Positions 45,501 to 58,279 of a DNA stretch of 64,000 nucleotides are shown one piece after another. The position numbers were made by a program, and so were the translations under genes. The stretch is taken from the NCBI GenBank assembly GCA_964017065.1, contig OZ024789.1, positions 5,832,191 to 5,896,190 of the forward strand, in the 5' to 3' direction. Below the pieces are notes generated by a model. It made no database searches and was not told the origin of the DNA. It saw nothing but the letters and a program-made list of their open reading frames with translations. This DNA is from Haliclona indistincta. Lineage: Eukaryota; Porifera; Demospongiae; Haplosclerida; Chalinidae. Position 1 is the stretch's first letter. Each line of letters begins with the position of its first letter.

Positions 45501-48500
45501 GTGTGTGTCGTCAAAAAAACACGCCTGTTTGCATCTTAAAGCTAAAAAATCTCTCGAAAATAATCTCTGCAGCTTCACTGAGTTTATAGTCCTGTGAAGA
45601 CGTTTTCAGTGCTGGCAAGCCTTACTCGATCGGCTAATCCATGGGTTTCTAAAGTTATGTGTCTTTGTAAGAGCACTTTACGGCATTGTGGGTGTGTCTC
45701 CCAACCTCCTATCCACTGTTTTGCACTCAATCTCACATGTACCATACATGGATACCAAAAAACGTCAAAACCGTCGTTAAATGATTTTAAAAGGCTACGT
45801 TTACTTGACGACTATTTCAAAAAGTAATCAGGCTAATCACCACTGTCACAAATTGCAGAGTTACGTATACCTTTACAACTCTAAATGCACATCACCAAAA
45901 CAAATCAAACTTCACGCACTTACATGCATGTAGATAAAATTTTAGCAAAATTTCACCACTTGTTATTCTTGAATATTTCTCAGTCCAGTATTCACAATAA
46001 TTGTATGCAAAACAGGTTTCTTTAAAAGTGGTTCGAAACTGTTTGCAACTACATGATATTGAACAATAGTACTAGAGAAACCCTATAGAAGAACAACCTA
46101 CAAAAACTTAATTCAGTAGTGCCTTATGTAAACTTTTAAGTATCAGCTGGTTTCAAGTATATTCTTAATTGTAGGCAATTAGATCTATCTAATTTTATAC
46201 AATCATGTACATCTCATACAGGAGGGAAATCAGGCAATTCACATCGCAGCAGCTGCCGGGCATTTGCACATAGTGAAGGCACTAGTGGAAGAGTATCATG
46301 TTGCTCCTGATGCTGTCAATAATGTCAGTTTATGTGAATCTCTTGTGTGCACACTATAGTCAAATATGATGGCCCTTATAATTTTTTGTGGTCAAGCAAT
46401 GCAATATTCTTATGTATAATTATGATTGATGATGTATAGAATAATGAAGTATATCCGTATAAAAAAATATACAGATACTTCAAAAATATAATTAAGTTTC
46501 ATAGCTTCAGACATAAACAGCCATGGTGCTACAGTACAGGTCATAAAACAACTTTACCAACTTGTGTATATAAGATGGTCGTTGCATGTTTGTTGTGGTC
46601 TGAGGTTTTATTAAATATTATTGCTGAGGGCATTCACAAATGCATGTTCTAACTACTATGATATTTATTGTATATTTGCACAGGTTGGATTCCAGCCACT
46701 GTATGGTGCAGTGCTGGGTAACCACATTCATGTGGTCAAGTACCTTGTGCTGGAACGTGGAGTATCCATTGAATCTGCAGCAAAGGTAACATAGCCATGT
46801 GTAGGCTATAACTGTAAGTTGTGTTGAGATGTCATCATGCTTGCATTCATGATCTTGTTGCATTTTACTTAACCCTTTAAGGCCTATAGCGGCTTTAGCC
46901 GTCATAATTGACTCCACCTACTCTAGACGTCATAAAAAGTGCAAAAAGTGCTCTAGAAAGGTCAAATCAAGTTTAATTGCAAAAGATGACTTTACCTAAA
47001 AAAAACACTGTTTTTCGGCGCGCCCTCCCCACTAAAACGTACAGCACGGGGGGAATTTTAAAGGGGGTTTTCCCCCGTTAACCTGGGGTTCGAAGGGGCG
47101 GAGCCCCTTGCCACTTTTGGCATTTTTAAGGCTTCAGGATGCCCGGAAATGCATACTTGGGCATAGAATATGGTCTAAACTATGCTGTTTGCTCACCTGG
47201 ACACCACCAGGTTTTTGTATCAGTCACAAGGGCTATACGAAGACCAAAATCGGCTGGAAAATGACGAGGTCGCAGCACTTAAGCGGCTTCAGTTCCGAAG
47301 TGGGAGTGGCCAACTCAGAGTTTAGTACATGGTCGTAAACTTTGACATACCAGGAAAAAACAGTGCTAGTTTGGAACAGCTAGCGTACTGCATGTTGTAG
47401 AAAATGCAAGACAAACTGTCAGTTTAGAGCAAGTCGAATTTTTGTCAAAATAATTCAGTCACTAAAGAGTTAAGCCTGTCAAGTACATAATAATGTACTA
47501 GCAACTTTAACTGATTTTAATGTATGGTTTAGAATGGATGGAAGCCCATTCACTTTGCTTGTGGTCATCGAAACTTGTTGGAGATGTTTAGAGCTCTTGT
47601 AAGAATGGGGTCCAGTCCAACAACCACTACAGTTGATAAGGTCAACACATGATGTTCTTGTGCTCATAAAACGGAACAATTTCATTTTATAGGGGAAGTG
47701 GCGGCCACTTCATTTTGCATGTGCAACAGGTCACAAGGAACTACTGTGTGAGCTGATTGATGTATATGGAGTAAACCCACATGTGCAGACATCAGTAGGT
47801 TATGTTACATAGCTTTAAGACGCTAGACCTTGCCTATTTTGTATACCTTTTTGCTGCCTTTGTCATCAAGTTATGATTCATGAAAATTTCTGTGCAATAC
47901 GTGTTTGCCAATGGTGCATCGTCATTATACTGCAAATGATACTGACCTGACTTCATATAATGCACTTTACCAATAATGAATCAATACTGCATCTTAATTT
48001 GTACACAGGATAGCAGACTGCCCTTGCATTTTGCTATTAGTGGAAATCATGAGGATATTGTCAAGCTCTTAGTTGAAAAATACAATGCCAGTCCAACTGA
48101 TTGCACTGATGTAAGACATTATAGCTAAGCAATAATAAATTATTGTGTTTGATGTCCTTGTTTTTACTTCAGACAGAGGTAACTCCAGTACATGTATGTG
48201 CTCAGTTTGGATGTGTCAGTATTATTGACTGGCTATGTGAGAAGCAAGGTGCTAATCCTACAGCAACAATATCAGTATGTATTTATGAGTTAAACTGCAC
48301 ATTGATTATTTTAAGTGTTGCTCTCTCAGAATGGTTCCCAGCCTATACACTATGCTGCAATGTATGGATATCTTGAAGTGATCCACTTATTAGTCAAGAA
48401 ATATCATGTTGATCCAAACACACTTAGAGATGTAAGCTATATATTAAGTTGGGGACAGTTTCTCATTTTGCTTGTGAGTGATGATCAGGTATATTTAGCC

Positions 48501-51500
48501 AGTGTTAGCAAAACAATGACCCTGCATGGTCAGCATTATAGTACATGTATGTGTAGCATAGGTCAGCCAATTCTACATACTCTTCAGATCCAAAAGGGAG
48601 GGTGCTAGTCTGCTAGAAGATCCAGAGCAGACAAGGGAGAGGTGCTAGTCTGCTAGAAGCAGGCCAGGGTGAATTGTGCAAAAAAATACTCCATAATGAT
48701 CGAGATGAATCGCTCAGAAATACAAACCGCTGTCTCTGCAATGCAGCAACTAGTTGCATGTAATCATGATGATGGTTTCAGCTCTTCTTACATTGTACAG
48801 GATCAAGAGCTCACTCGCCCTATTCATTTTGCTGCTCAGCGTGGCAAGTGTGACGTGATCCAGGGATTAATCACTGAGTATGGTGTCGATCCTACATCCA
48901 AGGCTGTGGTTAGCTAATGTGTAAAATACCATACACATAAAGAGCCAGTAGGTAACACTAACCAGTAACAACTTAGCTAACTCTATTTGCATTGGTGGAG
49001 TGTCAAAATAATGTTACTGCATGCAACTTGCTTTATAATTTTATCAATACACCAAATCTTGATTAATCATTGTGCTGCGTACAATTTCTGTTTACATGCA
49101 GGGTGGACTTCAGCCTATTCATCTAGCTGCTCAGGAAGGTCATTTAAATGTTGTCAAATTGCTTGCCAAAGAATTTAATGTGCAAGCAGATACAGCAAAA
49201 GATGTAAAAATAGTCTTTCATAAAATTAATGTGCATTTTGTTATGAATTATGTGTATAGAATGGTTGCCAAGCGATCCATTCTGCTTGCCAGCAAGGTCA
49301 TGAAAAATTACTTCGGCTTCTTGTTGAAGATCTTGAAACTAGTCCCACTGCTCGGTCAAAGGTATGAACTCTGCAAGAAATTTACAACAACCTCACCGAG
49401 TACTGCATCACAAACAATGGAAATTAAGCCCTCTACATGCAATAGTCTAGGGTTTTGGGTTTATAGGTGATGATTTTATTCTAAGAGTTAATAATTATTG
49501 TATAGCAGGAAAAAGTTTCGCAAGAAAAATTTCATGAAATGTAAACCATTCGCAAAAATGTTAAATTTTAGTACACAAATAAAAATAGCAAAACATTATT
49601 ATTTTTGCGAAAATTCTTATAACACAAGTCCAAAATTTCTCATGCCGCAAAAAATGCACTATTCTGTTATTGTGTCATACCGGACCTTATGCAGTTAATG
49701 GTATAATTATGGTATAATGGTATTGAGTCGTATACTGCAGTTACCTTCAATCTGTCTATAGGCTGGTCTACAACCTGTACACTTTGCTGCTAATGTAACA
49801 ATACTCAATATACTTGTTGATGATTACCATTGTGACCCTCATGTTAAGGCAAGTGCATGTTGACACATACTTAATGATGTGCTATTAATTAATGCATGTA
49901 TTATTAGGATGACAATGATATGCAGCCTATTCATTATGCTGCTTTGCAAGGCAGGATTGATATTGTTCACTGTTTGATAATCAAGCATCAAGTTGACCCA
50001 AAATGTGCAGCTGGAAAGGTCTGCATGTATAATATGTTCCGCACTTTTTAGGAATTTGCGCATTCTCGAGAATATGCTACACTTTTTAGGAATCCCTGAA
50101 ATGTGTGTGCTTTTTCGAAAATGCGCAGCGCATTCTCAAGAAACCGTAGTCACAAAAAGCACAACGGATATATACTGCTATTTTTAGTGACACAACTTCA
50201 CCCACGTTGTTTGAAAATTGGCACGAAATGGCTCATTACACTGACTCACAATCTTTGCATTGTGTTCAGCAAAGTTGGGCAAAGCTTGTGTAGAATGCCA
50301 TGACTGTATATATGAATGGCCATGGGCATCCACCTGCAGCATGCTAGTGATCGCTGGAGCAGAGCAAGTGCAATTGAGCCTGAGCGAGCTCACACATTCG
50401 AGCAGGAGGATCATGTGTTCACTTGTTGCTTGGATACTTCAGTGATACGATACTTGCAAGCTAGGCATACAATGCACTTTACCTGGCAATGCATTACAAT
50501 CAATCAGTATGTTTGAACTGCCAGCATTGCACAACACAAATCTATTCAAACCACTGACAGAAGCTATTGAACACATACTACACTGTCACAGTCTGCATGA
50601 TTGTATAGACTGTAGACCAGCTGTGTACTACATTTTTGTTTTTCATGACGAATGTGCATGCTCACTCAGGCTCACAAGGATACTGCCATGCTCTACGCAA
50701 GTCGCTTAGTATTTGGCAAACACAAGTGTGAAGATGTCTTAGTCTCTTAAAGAGTCGTTTCATGGGGAGTTTCGCCACTGGCAAAGCTGTAACTATAAGT
50801 ACAGCATCCGTTACGCTTCTTGTGACTGTGCATTCTCGAGAAAGAGCTGCACATTCTCTAGAATGTGCAAATTCCTGAAAAGTGCGGAACATATACTTAG
50901 ACCACTCTGACCACTTTGCATCTTTTTTGTGTATTTACATGCTATCAGGATGGTTTTCAAGCAATACATTTTGCTACATCCAATGGGCATGCAGACGTAG
51001 TAATTTCACTTATCAATAATTTTGAAGTTGACCCACAAGAAAAAGCGAATGTAAGTTATAATTATTGATCTATAGTTCTAAAATTAATTATCTCTTAGGA
51101 ATTCATTCTTGGAATCAACACTTGCATGCAGTGCTTGTCTTCCTTTAAACTATGTTGTGCATTAATTCAAATTATTCGCATGGCTAGTCATGCCAAATTT
51201 GCATACTGTTTTTAAATGATGTATTTGAAAGTTGCTAATAATTGTTATCTTAACACTTACTCGACCATTAGTTTTTAAAATAATAACCATCAATCAGAGA
51301 ATATGCCTTTTGTGTAGCTTGACATACAGCCATTGCACATAGCTGCAGAAAATGGTCAGCTGGGTATCACTCAACTCTTGTTGGAGGAGTACAATGTTCC
51401 AGTGGATGTAACATCACAGGTACAAGCATTTCATTGAATACATGCACAAGCTGTTACATCAATATTATAGGCTGCAGGTCAGGCCATCCACTTTGCTGCG

Positions 51501-52001
51501 GTGAAAGGAGAAGCGGATGTAATTGAGCTCTTGGTGGATGGACATGGTGGTGATCCTGGGGTACTGACTGAGGTGATTAAAGTACAAACATGCTTATAAC
51601 CAGTTACCCTGTGGATGAGGGTTCAATGTTTGGGTTGATCTGGGCCATTGATAAGTTGGTGTGCGTGTCATCAAAATACACGGCTTTTACCGCTTTAAAA
51701 TTATTGCAAAATTGTTCTCCATCGCTAGATTTAATGATTTTACGTAGTCAAGAGAGTCTTTAATCGAGACCTGTCACCAATAGTTACACAGCTGATTTGA
51801 ACAGCATTATGTGTTTGTATATGAAAATTAACTAGCTGCATGCCCAATTGTTTCGTCATGCAGGATGGCAGGTCCCCGATAATTCTTGCAGTACAAAAAG
51901 ATCAAATTGATGTGATTGAACTGCTCCAAAACAAGTATCATCAGCCTCTTCCAACAGTAGCAGATCTTGATAATTTGACGGTTCAAGAGCACAAGACATG
52001 A
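42519..52001 (+). CDS. Ankyrin-repeat-only protein, 25 exons, about one repeat per exon
   Basis: Exons start at 42519, 43438, 43586, 43734, 44269, 44812, 44983, 45143, 45226, 46222, 46684, 47533, 47693, 48009, 48173, 48330, 48801, 49102, 49260, 49762, 49908, 50949, 51318, 51471, 51864 and splice to 852 residues. Every intron is phase 0. Twenty-three exons each encode one ankyrin repeat, most exactly 102 nt (34 codons) with the form GGLQPIHLAAQEGHLNVVKL. Exon 1 is an N-terminal cap (MAAEKVAEYFEIVKSGELQK), exon 8 an 11-codon linker, and exon 20 a shortened 29-codon repeat followed by a GC-AG intron. Repeats carry the ankyrin P-I/L-H-x-A-A and G-H-x-x-V/I-V/I-x-x-L pattern, with a longer loop (E-Y-x-V-D-P) than the 33-residue consensus. 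No membrane segment or effector domain was found. The likely role is a protein-binding solenoid. Confidence 0.88.
45450..45765. repeat. Dispersed repeat relic in an ankyrin-gene intron
   Basis: Inverted, diverged copy of 10690-11040, lying between exons 9 and 10. Any frame within it is incidental. Confidence 0.65.
46872..47475. repeat. Repeat-like insert in an ankyrin-gene intron
   Basis: The intron between exons 11 and 12 contains a block G/C-richer than its surroundings (gggggttttcccccgttaac; gaaggggcggagcccc) bounded by weak inverted ends (accctttaagg, ctaaagagttaa). Probably a mobile element; family not recognised. Confidence 0.45.
50031..50895. mobile_element. MITE-like element of about 865 bp in ankyrin intron 21
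   Basis: tatgttccgcactttttagg (50033) is mirrored by cctgaaaagtgcggaacata (50874-50893). Subterminal gcattctcgagaa palindromes lie on both sides. Short frames inside are not conserved exons. Confidence 0.75.
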
Positions 52002-52639
52002 AATGAATGTAAAACTGAACCAAATTTGGTTGTATGTGACCAGTATGTGACTATAGTATTTTTGCATTGTTTTACTACAAATTAATTGAGATTTTTAAAG
52101 TTTTCTAGTGGATTGATGAAGGATGTAGTATTGGGTAATAATTATAATTATAGAGTTCATAAGTGGGTTTGTCGTGATCAGTCTAAATGTGAAAAGGTAA
52201 TCAGATCAAGTAATCTGAAAGACATTTGCATGATTGAGTGCAGCCTACAGGGATGCATGACCATACTATGAGTTTCAAATGACAGTTTTATTCAGTCAGG
52301 TAGTTCAGTTAGTACATTAACAGAGCAGGTGTGAAGAGAGAGTAGTACATGGTACATATATATTTTCCTATCTCACCATAAATACTTTTTAGTAGAATCG
52401 TGAGCTTTGTAGCTGCAAGCATAATGTCTAGTCGATATAAAAGAAAGACATGTTGACAATTCTCAACTAAGCCAAAATCCCCACAAAGACCATGCATGCA
52501 TGCATGCAGTGACTAAGTACTGAATGTGCCTATGTGGTTTAACGCTTTATTGGTATTGTCAAAGGCAAGTCTGTGACTTAATTATTTCCAAGTTTCAAAA
52601 TTTCTTAAACTAATGCCCGAACCTAATTGTTGCTATAAT
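52002..52639. other. 3' flank of the ankyrin gene, nothing recognised
   Basis: AT-rich sequence, including a catgcatgcatgcatg run near 52492. No exon supported. Confidence 0.5.
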
Positions 52640-52735
52640 AAGAAGATACCGACCAAGTGGTATGAATTAGGCATTCAGTAATTGGAGATTGATATAGCAA
52701 TGCTAAGCACATTTGCAGCACAAATCGATTATCCA
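52640..52735 (+). pseudogene. Death-domain exon relic
   Basis: The frame reads KKIPTKWYELGIQ-stop-LEIDIAMLSTFAAQID. It aligns residue for residue with the Death-domain exon at 58032 (QKMPTKWYQIGIQLEIDTAT, then FEAQ). An in-frame TAA and the missing second half show it is dead. Confidence 0.75.
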
Positions 52736-53133
52736 GTTCATATCTCAGCATGATGGTGTTTCAATTATAGTGGAGTCAGAGATACTGTCAATAAGCTAGA
52801 TCAGTGTGCTACTGAAGAAGTGGCTTGGTGTTAGTAAGCTACGTATAAGCACTCTTGGTATAAGCATTACTGACTGCCAGTTGTGCCCCACCAAAATATA
52901 TGGTGGGGCAACTCTTTGACTTGGTGGGGCACAGGCTCCACTAGACCCACTAGACCTGTGATTGTGCATGTGGTTGTGATGATTGGGGAGGCCATACATT
53001 TTTCTGTTTAATGAAACACACGAATTTTGACCGGAAATGAGCAATTATGCGGGCGAGCGACCCGCCCACTTTAGTGGCTGGCTACGCCACTGCAAAATTG
53101 CACCGAGACTCCGAGAGGCGGCCCTGCCAAGCA

Positions 53134-56100
53134 ATGGCTCGTGCACCTGGTGAGTGTGTGTTTAACTATTATGGGCATTCTTTGTTACTCCTCGCAGTGG
53201 ATGAATGGAGGGAACCTGTTGGACGTCATGATCACAGCACAGCTATTGTTGACAATCAACTTTACTTGTGGGGTGGCGACCAGGGTGGAATGCCGCGGGT
53301 GCACGATAACGCTGAGAAACGTCGATTTTTCTCCAGTGTGGAGGTGTTCGATGTGAACACTGGTTGCTGGGAGCAGCGCACTACACGTGGAACACCTCCA
53401 CTAGGGGTGGTCGGCTATTCCTGTGTTGCTGTCAGGAATGAGCTACACTATTTCGGTGGTTGGTGTGGTCACAGTGGTGATTGTTACCACAACAGTGTTC
53501 AAACACTGAGCACCTCCACCCTGCATTGGAGGATGTTGGCCTCCTCAACAACAGAGGGTGGGGCACCAATGCAGAAGTATCACTGTGGAATGGTGCACTT
53601 CATTGATGAAGAGGAGGATCTCTTGTATGTGGTAGGAGGGATTGGTTATCCTGTCCCGTCATCACCACAACATGGAGCACAGTATCAACAGTATGGCGGT
53701 GGTGTGTCAACCAATGAGCAACACATTTTCTCTCTGTCCACAAGTAAGTGATGCATACGGGAATGAACACATTTCAAATGGTGGTTGCATTATAATTATT
53801 TCGTAATCTCAGGTTTTTATACGATCTGGTTTTTTCAATTGCAAGATTTAAATCCATTAAACCTTTCATGATGAGTGTTTGCTATTAACAGTGCAATAGT
53901 AAAAATAATTATTTTCAGCTTTTTCAGTTAGCTTATGTCGATTAGATATCCACAGGCATAATTATGATTAGGCATTCTCTTGAACACCTTCAGATGGGTG
54001 GGATGCACCAGAAGTCACAGGACAACCTCCTCTTCCTTGTTATGAGTTTGCAATAACAGCATTGACAAAAAAGAGGGCTGCTATGTTTGGTGGTTCTATT
54101 CAATCAAGTCTTCACTGTGACAATTTGTATATTGTAGAGCTTGCAAAACATTCTGTGGTGAGTTAATCCATAAAGTGAGTTAAGCACTGATTTATGACTT
54201 CATGCTGAACACTTGTGAGGCTGCATGAGCCCATGAACAGTATAATGTGTGCATCCATTAAATTGTTCTTCAGGCATTACACACGGTCCAATGCCGTCAT
54301 AGTGATGGTGCACCTGATTCAGCTACGCATTGATGTGAACAATGATGTGACATTGGAATATTTGTGCCAATTCCAAATTGTTTGTATTGCTGTATCAGGC
54401 ACTCTATCTTTCTAGAGTTGGATCAAGATTACGAAACCAGTTATTCAGTCTATCCAATGGCCAGAGGGGAGATTCGCCCATGCTGCAGCACACATTGCTG
54501 GTTCTGTGTTTGTGATGATTGGAGGATATGCTTTAGAGATTGATGTGTGGTTGTGTAACACCATCCAATGGAACAAGGTTATCTCTTTCTTCAAGCACAA
54601 ATTGCACAATACTTCAATCTTGTATTGCAGTCATGCATAAAAATATCATCTAGCCTGAGCATGGAGTCCTGATTTAAGCCACACGTAAAAATAAAAAGGA
54701 AAAACATGTCTTTGACTACATGAACGTCTATAATTATTTGTGTTATTTAGCTGCCAAAACTACCTAATTCAGTGACAGGACGTGATTGTTTCTCAGTGTC
54801 TGTCTTTCATCTGGGAACTCACTGTGTCTGGTTACTTGTGTTTGGAGGATATAACCACAAGGCTGCCACTAGTATTGTAGAGCTAAGTGAGTACAAGGTT
54901 GGTTGTAATATACAATCTCTATAATATTATAGTAAAGGAGACTAGTGGCCAGTGGAGTGCAGGGAGAGTGATAAAGAGTGAGATGCTGAACAACAATACT
55001 GAGTACTAGGAGAGACTGAGAGAGGCCAGGATAAAGGGAACATCGGAACATGGGACGGAAGACTGGCTGAAGCTGAGAAGACTAGAACATAAGAGAAAAC
55101 TGCAGCAAAAGGTATATTGTTATACCAGTTGATCAGTATGGTTGACGTACACATGGGTGAGCTATAATCCTCATTAGCTACAAGAGAGTGAACAAACAGT
55201 TGAGAAGATTGGGGAAGTTAATGAGGAGATTAGAATGCTCAATGAACGACTCCAGTTGCAAGATAACGTGAGACGTCATGTGTGGGATTGTTGATAATAC
55301 TGACAGTTCATTTACTGCTGCAGCATGAGACTAACATTGATCAAAGGGAAAAAATTACACAAGTCAAGCATGGTCAGCACAACTTTAAATAAGAGCATAA
55401 AATGTTTCACTCATTACAATTTATATAGATCAGCACGATCAAACAGAATGGCCGGAAGTACCATCGTCTCTTGAACTCACCTCAGAAGATAGTAAATTGC
55501 ACACATAATATTCCTCATAAAATTGGTAACTACTCTCTTTTCTTTCTCTCTCTTTTCAGTAATACATGCCTATGACATCAGTCTTAAAGCTAGCAAAGAG
55601 AAAGAACATGAACTGTTGGAAAAGCTCACTGCTGCTGAGCAAGACTTACAGGAGAAAGATCAGAAGTGCTCTAAACTAGAGGATGATATGTATGACATGC
55701 AGAAGAAGATGGCTTGCATCAAAGATGATTATGAACAGCAACAAGAACTGCTAGTGAAGCTGCAACAAATGAGTAAGTATAAAGCTTTATTTGTAACAAA
55801 TAAAATGCATGGAATATTGTGAGTAATGTGCTCTCAATTATTTATGTCTGCATAAATAGCTTCACAGGCAAAGCTTGCAGTTGATGAGAGTAGTCAGGTG
55901 GACCTCACAGCAGGTGGTAAGTACAGTATATATCTCCATACTGTAGCTCTACACCTCACTGTATTATGTGATAGTCATTCACGAGTATATGACCAAGCTG
56001 ACAGTTAGCGAGGAGGAAAAGCAAGAACTTTCAAGACTATTGGAACAAACAAAGAGAAAGGGCTATGCTAGAGATCAACAGATCATTATGTTGGAAAGTG

Positions 56101-58279
56101 ATGGTCAACTGATGCTAGAGAAATGTGAGTATTAGAGTGAGTGATTAACCAGCTCATCATTGCTAGTCTAACTGTGTATCTATAGTTGACCAGGTGAAGA
56201 GGAGGAACCAGCAGCTGCTAGAAGGTGAGTGATGCTGCCCAGCTCACAGCTGCTGCTAGTAGCTCGCTATACTGCAGCTATCAAACCAAGGTGTGTGGTT
56301 GAAGCTGGAGTGCAGGCGAGTTATCTTTCAATAGCACCAGGTTAGCCATTAGCTTATTGATCATGTCTCCTTCAGTTAGTGAGTACGATGAATGTATTGC
56401 AGACTTCCTGCGTGGTGTTGAAGTGTACAAGGAGACTGTACTGGAGGTTGTGGGAGACAAGTCTCAGAAAATAGAGTGGCCTGGCTATGGATTCTTCATT
56501 GAGATTCCTGAAGGTGCTGTTCCTCCTGGAGTGACTGTCAGTGTGGGCATGAAGGTGATTCTAGCCGGACAGTTTAAATTTCCTGAGAACAGGCAGTTGA
56601 TCAGTGCCATCTACTGGGTCTCATCCAGCATTGAGTTCGTAAAAGAAGTGTCTGTCAACATACAGCATTGCGCTGTTGTACGCAGTGAGGATCAATGCTC
56701 CCAGTTCAAGTTCATCATTGCCAAGTGCTCACAGAGTCAGCTGCCATACAAATTCCGTGAACGAGAGGGATTGTTCAGCTCACACACTCAGTATGGAGCC
56801 ATCAAGCTGAGGCAGTTCTCATTACTAGGAGAAACAGCACCAGAGGGTACAGACACACTCAGTACAGCCTTTATGTTCTACAAGGAGCGACTAACCAGTC
56901 CTCTGACTGTAGACTTCCACTTTGTAGTTGTGAGAGATCTTGAGGCCAATTTACAGGTTTGAGCAAGTGAAAGTACTCATAGCGTTGTTTGACCATTGTT
57001 GTGCTTTAGGAAGTGCAAGATAAATATGAAAAGTGGACCGAGGACACAACACATGAAGTTTGCATCGAAGAAGATCCAAGTCCTGTTATCAAACTCAATC
57101 AAGAGGAACAAGTAGTTGACCAGTGGAAGATTTATCCACTAGCATCGCCAACTCAGGTATTAATTTACTGGCGCAATTGGATATAGTTCATGAAATCTGA
57201 CTTATCAACAGATCTCTAAAGTTGCTATCAGGAACTACCAAATTGGTAGAAGAATCCCTCACTGTGGATTTGAGTTAGAGCTGTTGTCAGAACAAGTTCA
57301 ACGGCTACGTCACAAAGTGGTTGTCACTGGAGTCAGCACATCTCTCACTACCTTCACCATACACTATCCTCAACAGACTCAAGGTGACTGATTCATGTAG
57401 CACCAAATATATACATTTTGTCTGTTGCTATTTCTTAATCGGTGACTAATAAGTTGTTTGTGTTTGAATATTAATTTTTTATAGTGCCTCGGCAGGGTTC
57501 TATCCACTGGAGGGGGGTGGAGGGGAAGATTCTCCCCCAAACTCTCCAACTTCCCCCCCCAAATTTTGCCACTAAATTGAGACAAACTTTGAGCTAAAAT
57601 GATGGTAAATATAGGCATTACTGGTGCTAGTGGGTTGAAGTGCATGACTGAACACATACTACATGGTTAAAAATTATAGTAAAAAAATGAAAAATGGCAT
57701 GAAGTATCGCTTTAATGTTAGTGACTTAAATTACGTCAAAGTGTCTCAAAACGCCCATTTAAAGGTCTAAATTTCAAAATTTCCCTGGGAGGATGCCCCC
57801 AGACCCCCCTAGCGGACTGTAGCTACGCTACAGTCCCATCTCACACCTCTCACTAAAGCCTTCCCCCCAAATAAAAATCCTAGATAGAACCCTGCTCGGA
57901 TACCAGTAGCAGTGCCCCAGACACAGACACCGTCAGTCCCAACAACTGGTATGCATTGTTGTGTTTGATTTTTCTTTTTTGAAAAACTTTGTTCTCTCAA
58001 GCTCCTAAGACTGCTCATCTAATGACGTTGGTCGCACAGAAGATGCCAACTAAGTGGTACCAAATTGGAATACAGCTAGAGATTGACACTGCAACACTGG
58101 ACGCATTTGAGGCTCAGACCAGTGATCAAGAGCGACTCTATGTGAAGCTGTACAATCAGTGGAAGCGAGAGCAAGAACTCCCATACACCTGGGACACTAT
58201 CATCAGAGCTGTTGAAGAAATAGGTGAAAGAAGCACGGTTAGAGAAGAGACCACAAACAGTCATTACGTAGTTGCTTAG
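53134..58279 (+). CDS. Kelch-coiled-coil-ZU5-Death protein (one in-frame TAG)
   Basis: Eighteen exons: 53134-53149, 53198-53743, 53994-54157, 54416-54577, 54751-54886, 54933-55111, 55178-55267, 55324-55372, 55429-55491, 55560-55772, 55860-55916, 55975-56124, 56186-56224, 56278-56340, 56376-56956, 57010-57156, 57212-57383, 58002-58279. All phases match, about 1034 codons. Order: Kelch-type beta-propeller repeats (residues about 6-340; LYLWGGD, LHYFGGW, LLYVVGG, VFVMIGGYA, WLLVFGGY). Charged coiled coils follow (about 370-620; KEKEHELLEKLTAAEQDLQE). Then ZU5 (about 655-835; GYGFFIEIPEGAVPPGVTVS), a UPA-like or unassigned region, and a C-terminal Death domain (MPTKWYQIGIQLEIDTAT). Codon 367 is TAG (55007-55009), in exon 6. 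This is a recent nonsense change, an assembly error, or avoided by splicing, because everything downstream stays open. ZU5-Death pairs occur in UNC5- and PIDD-like signalling proteins. Confidence 0.82.
57493..57894. mobile_element. 402-bp MITE in the last intron of the Kelch-ZU5-Death gene
   Basis: The ends CAGGGTTCTATC and GATAGAACCCTG are perfect inverted repeats. CTCGG lies directly outside both ends, consistent with a 5-bp target duplication. G/C-rich interior, no coding frame. Confidence 0.8.

Noticed and set aside
53047..53133. Upstream start MRASDPPTLV for the Kelch gene
   Set aside because: Continuous reading ignores the 16-nt first exon and gtgagt donor that are exactly conserved in the paralogue at 59919.
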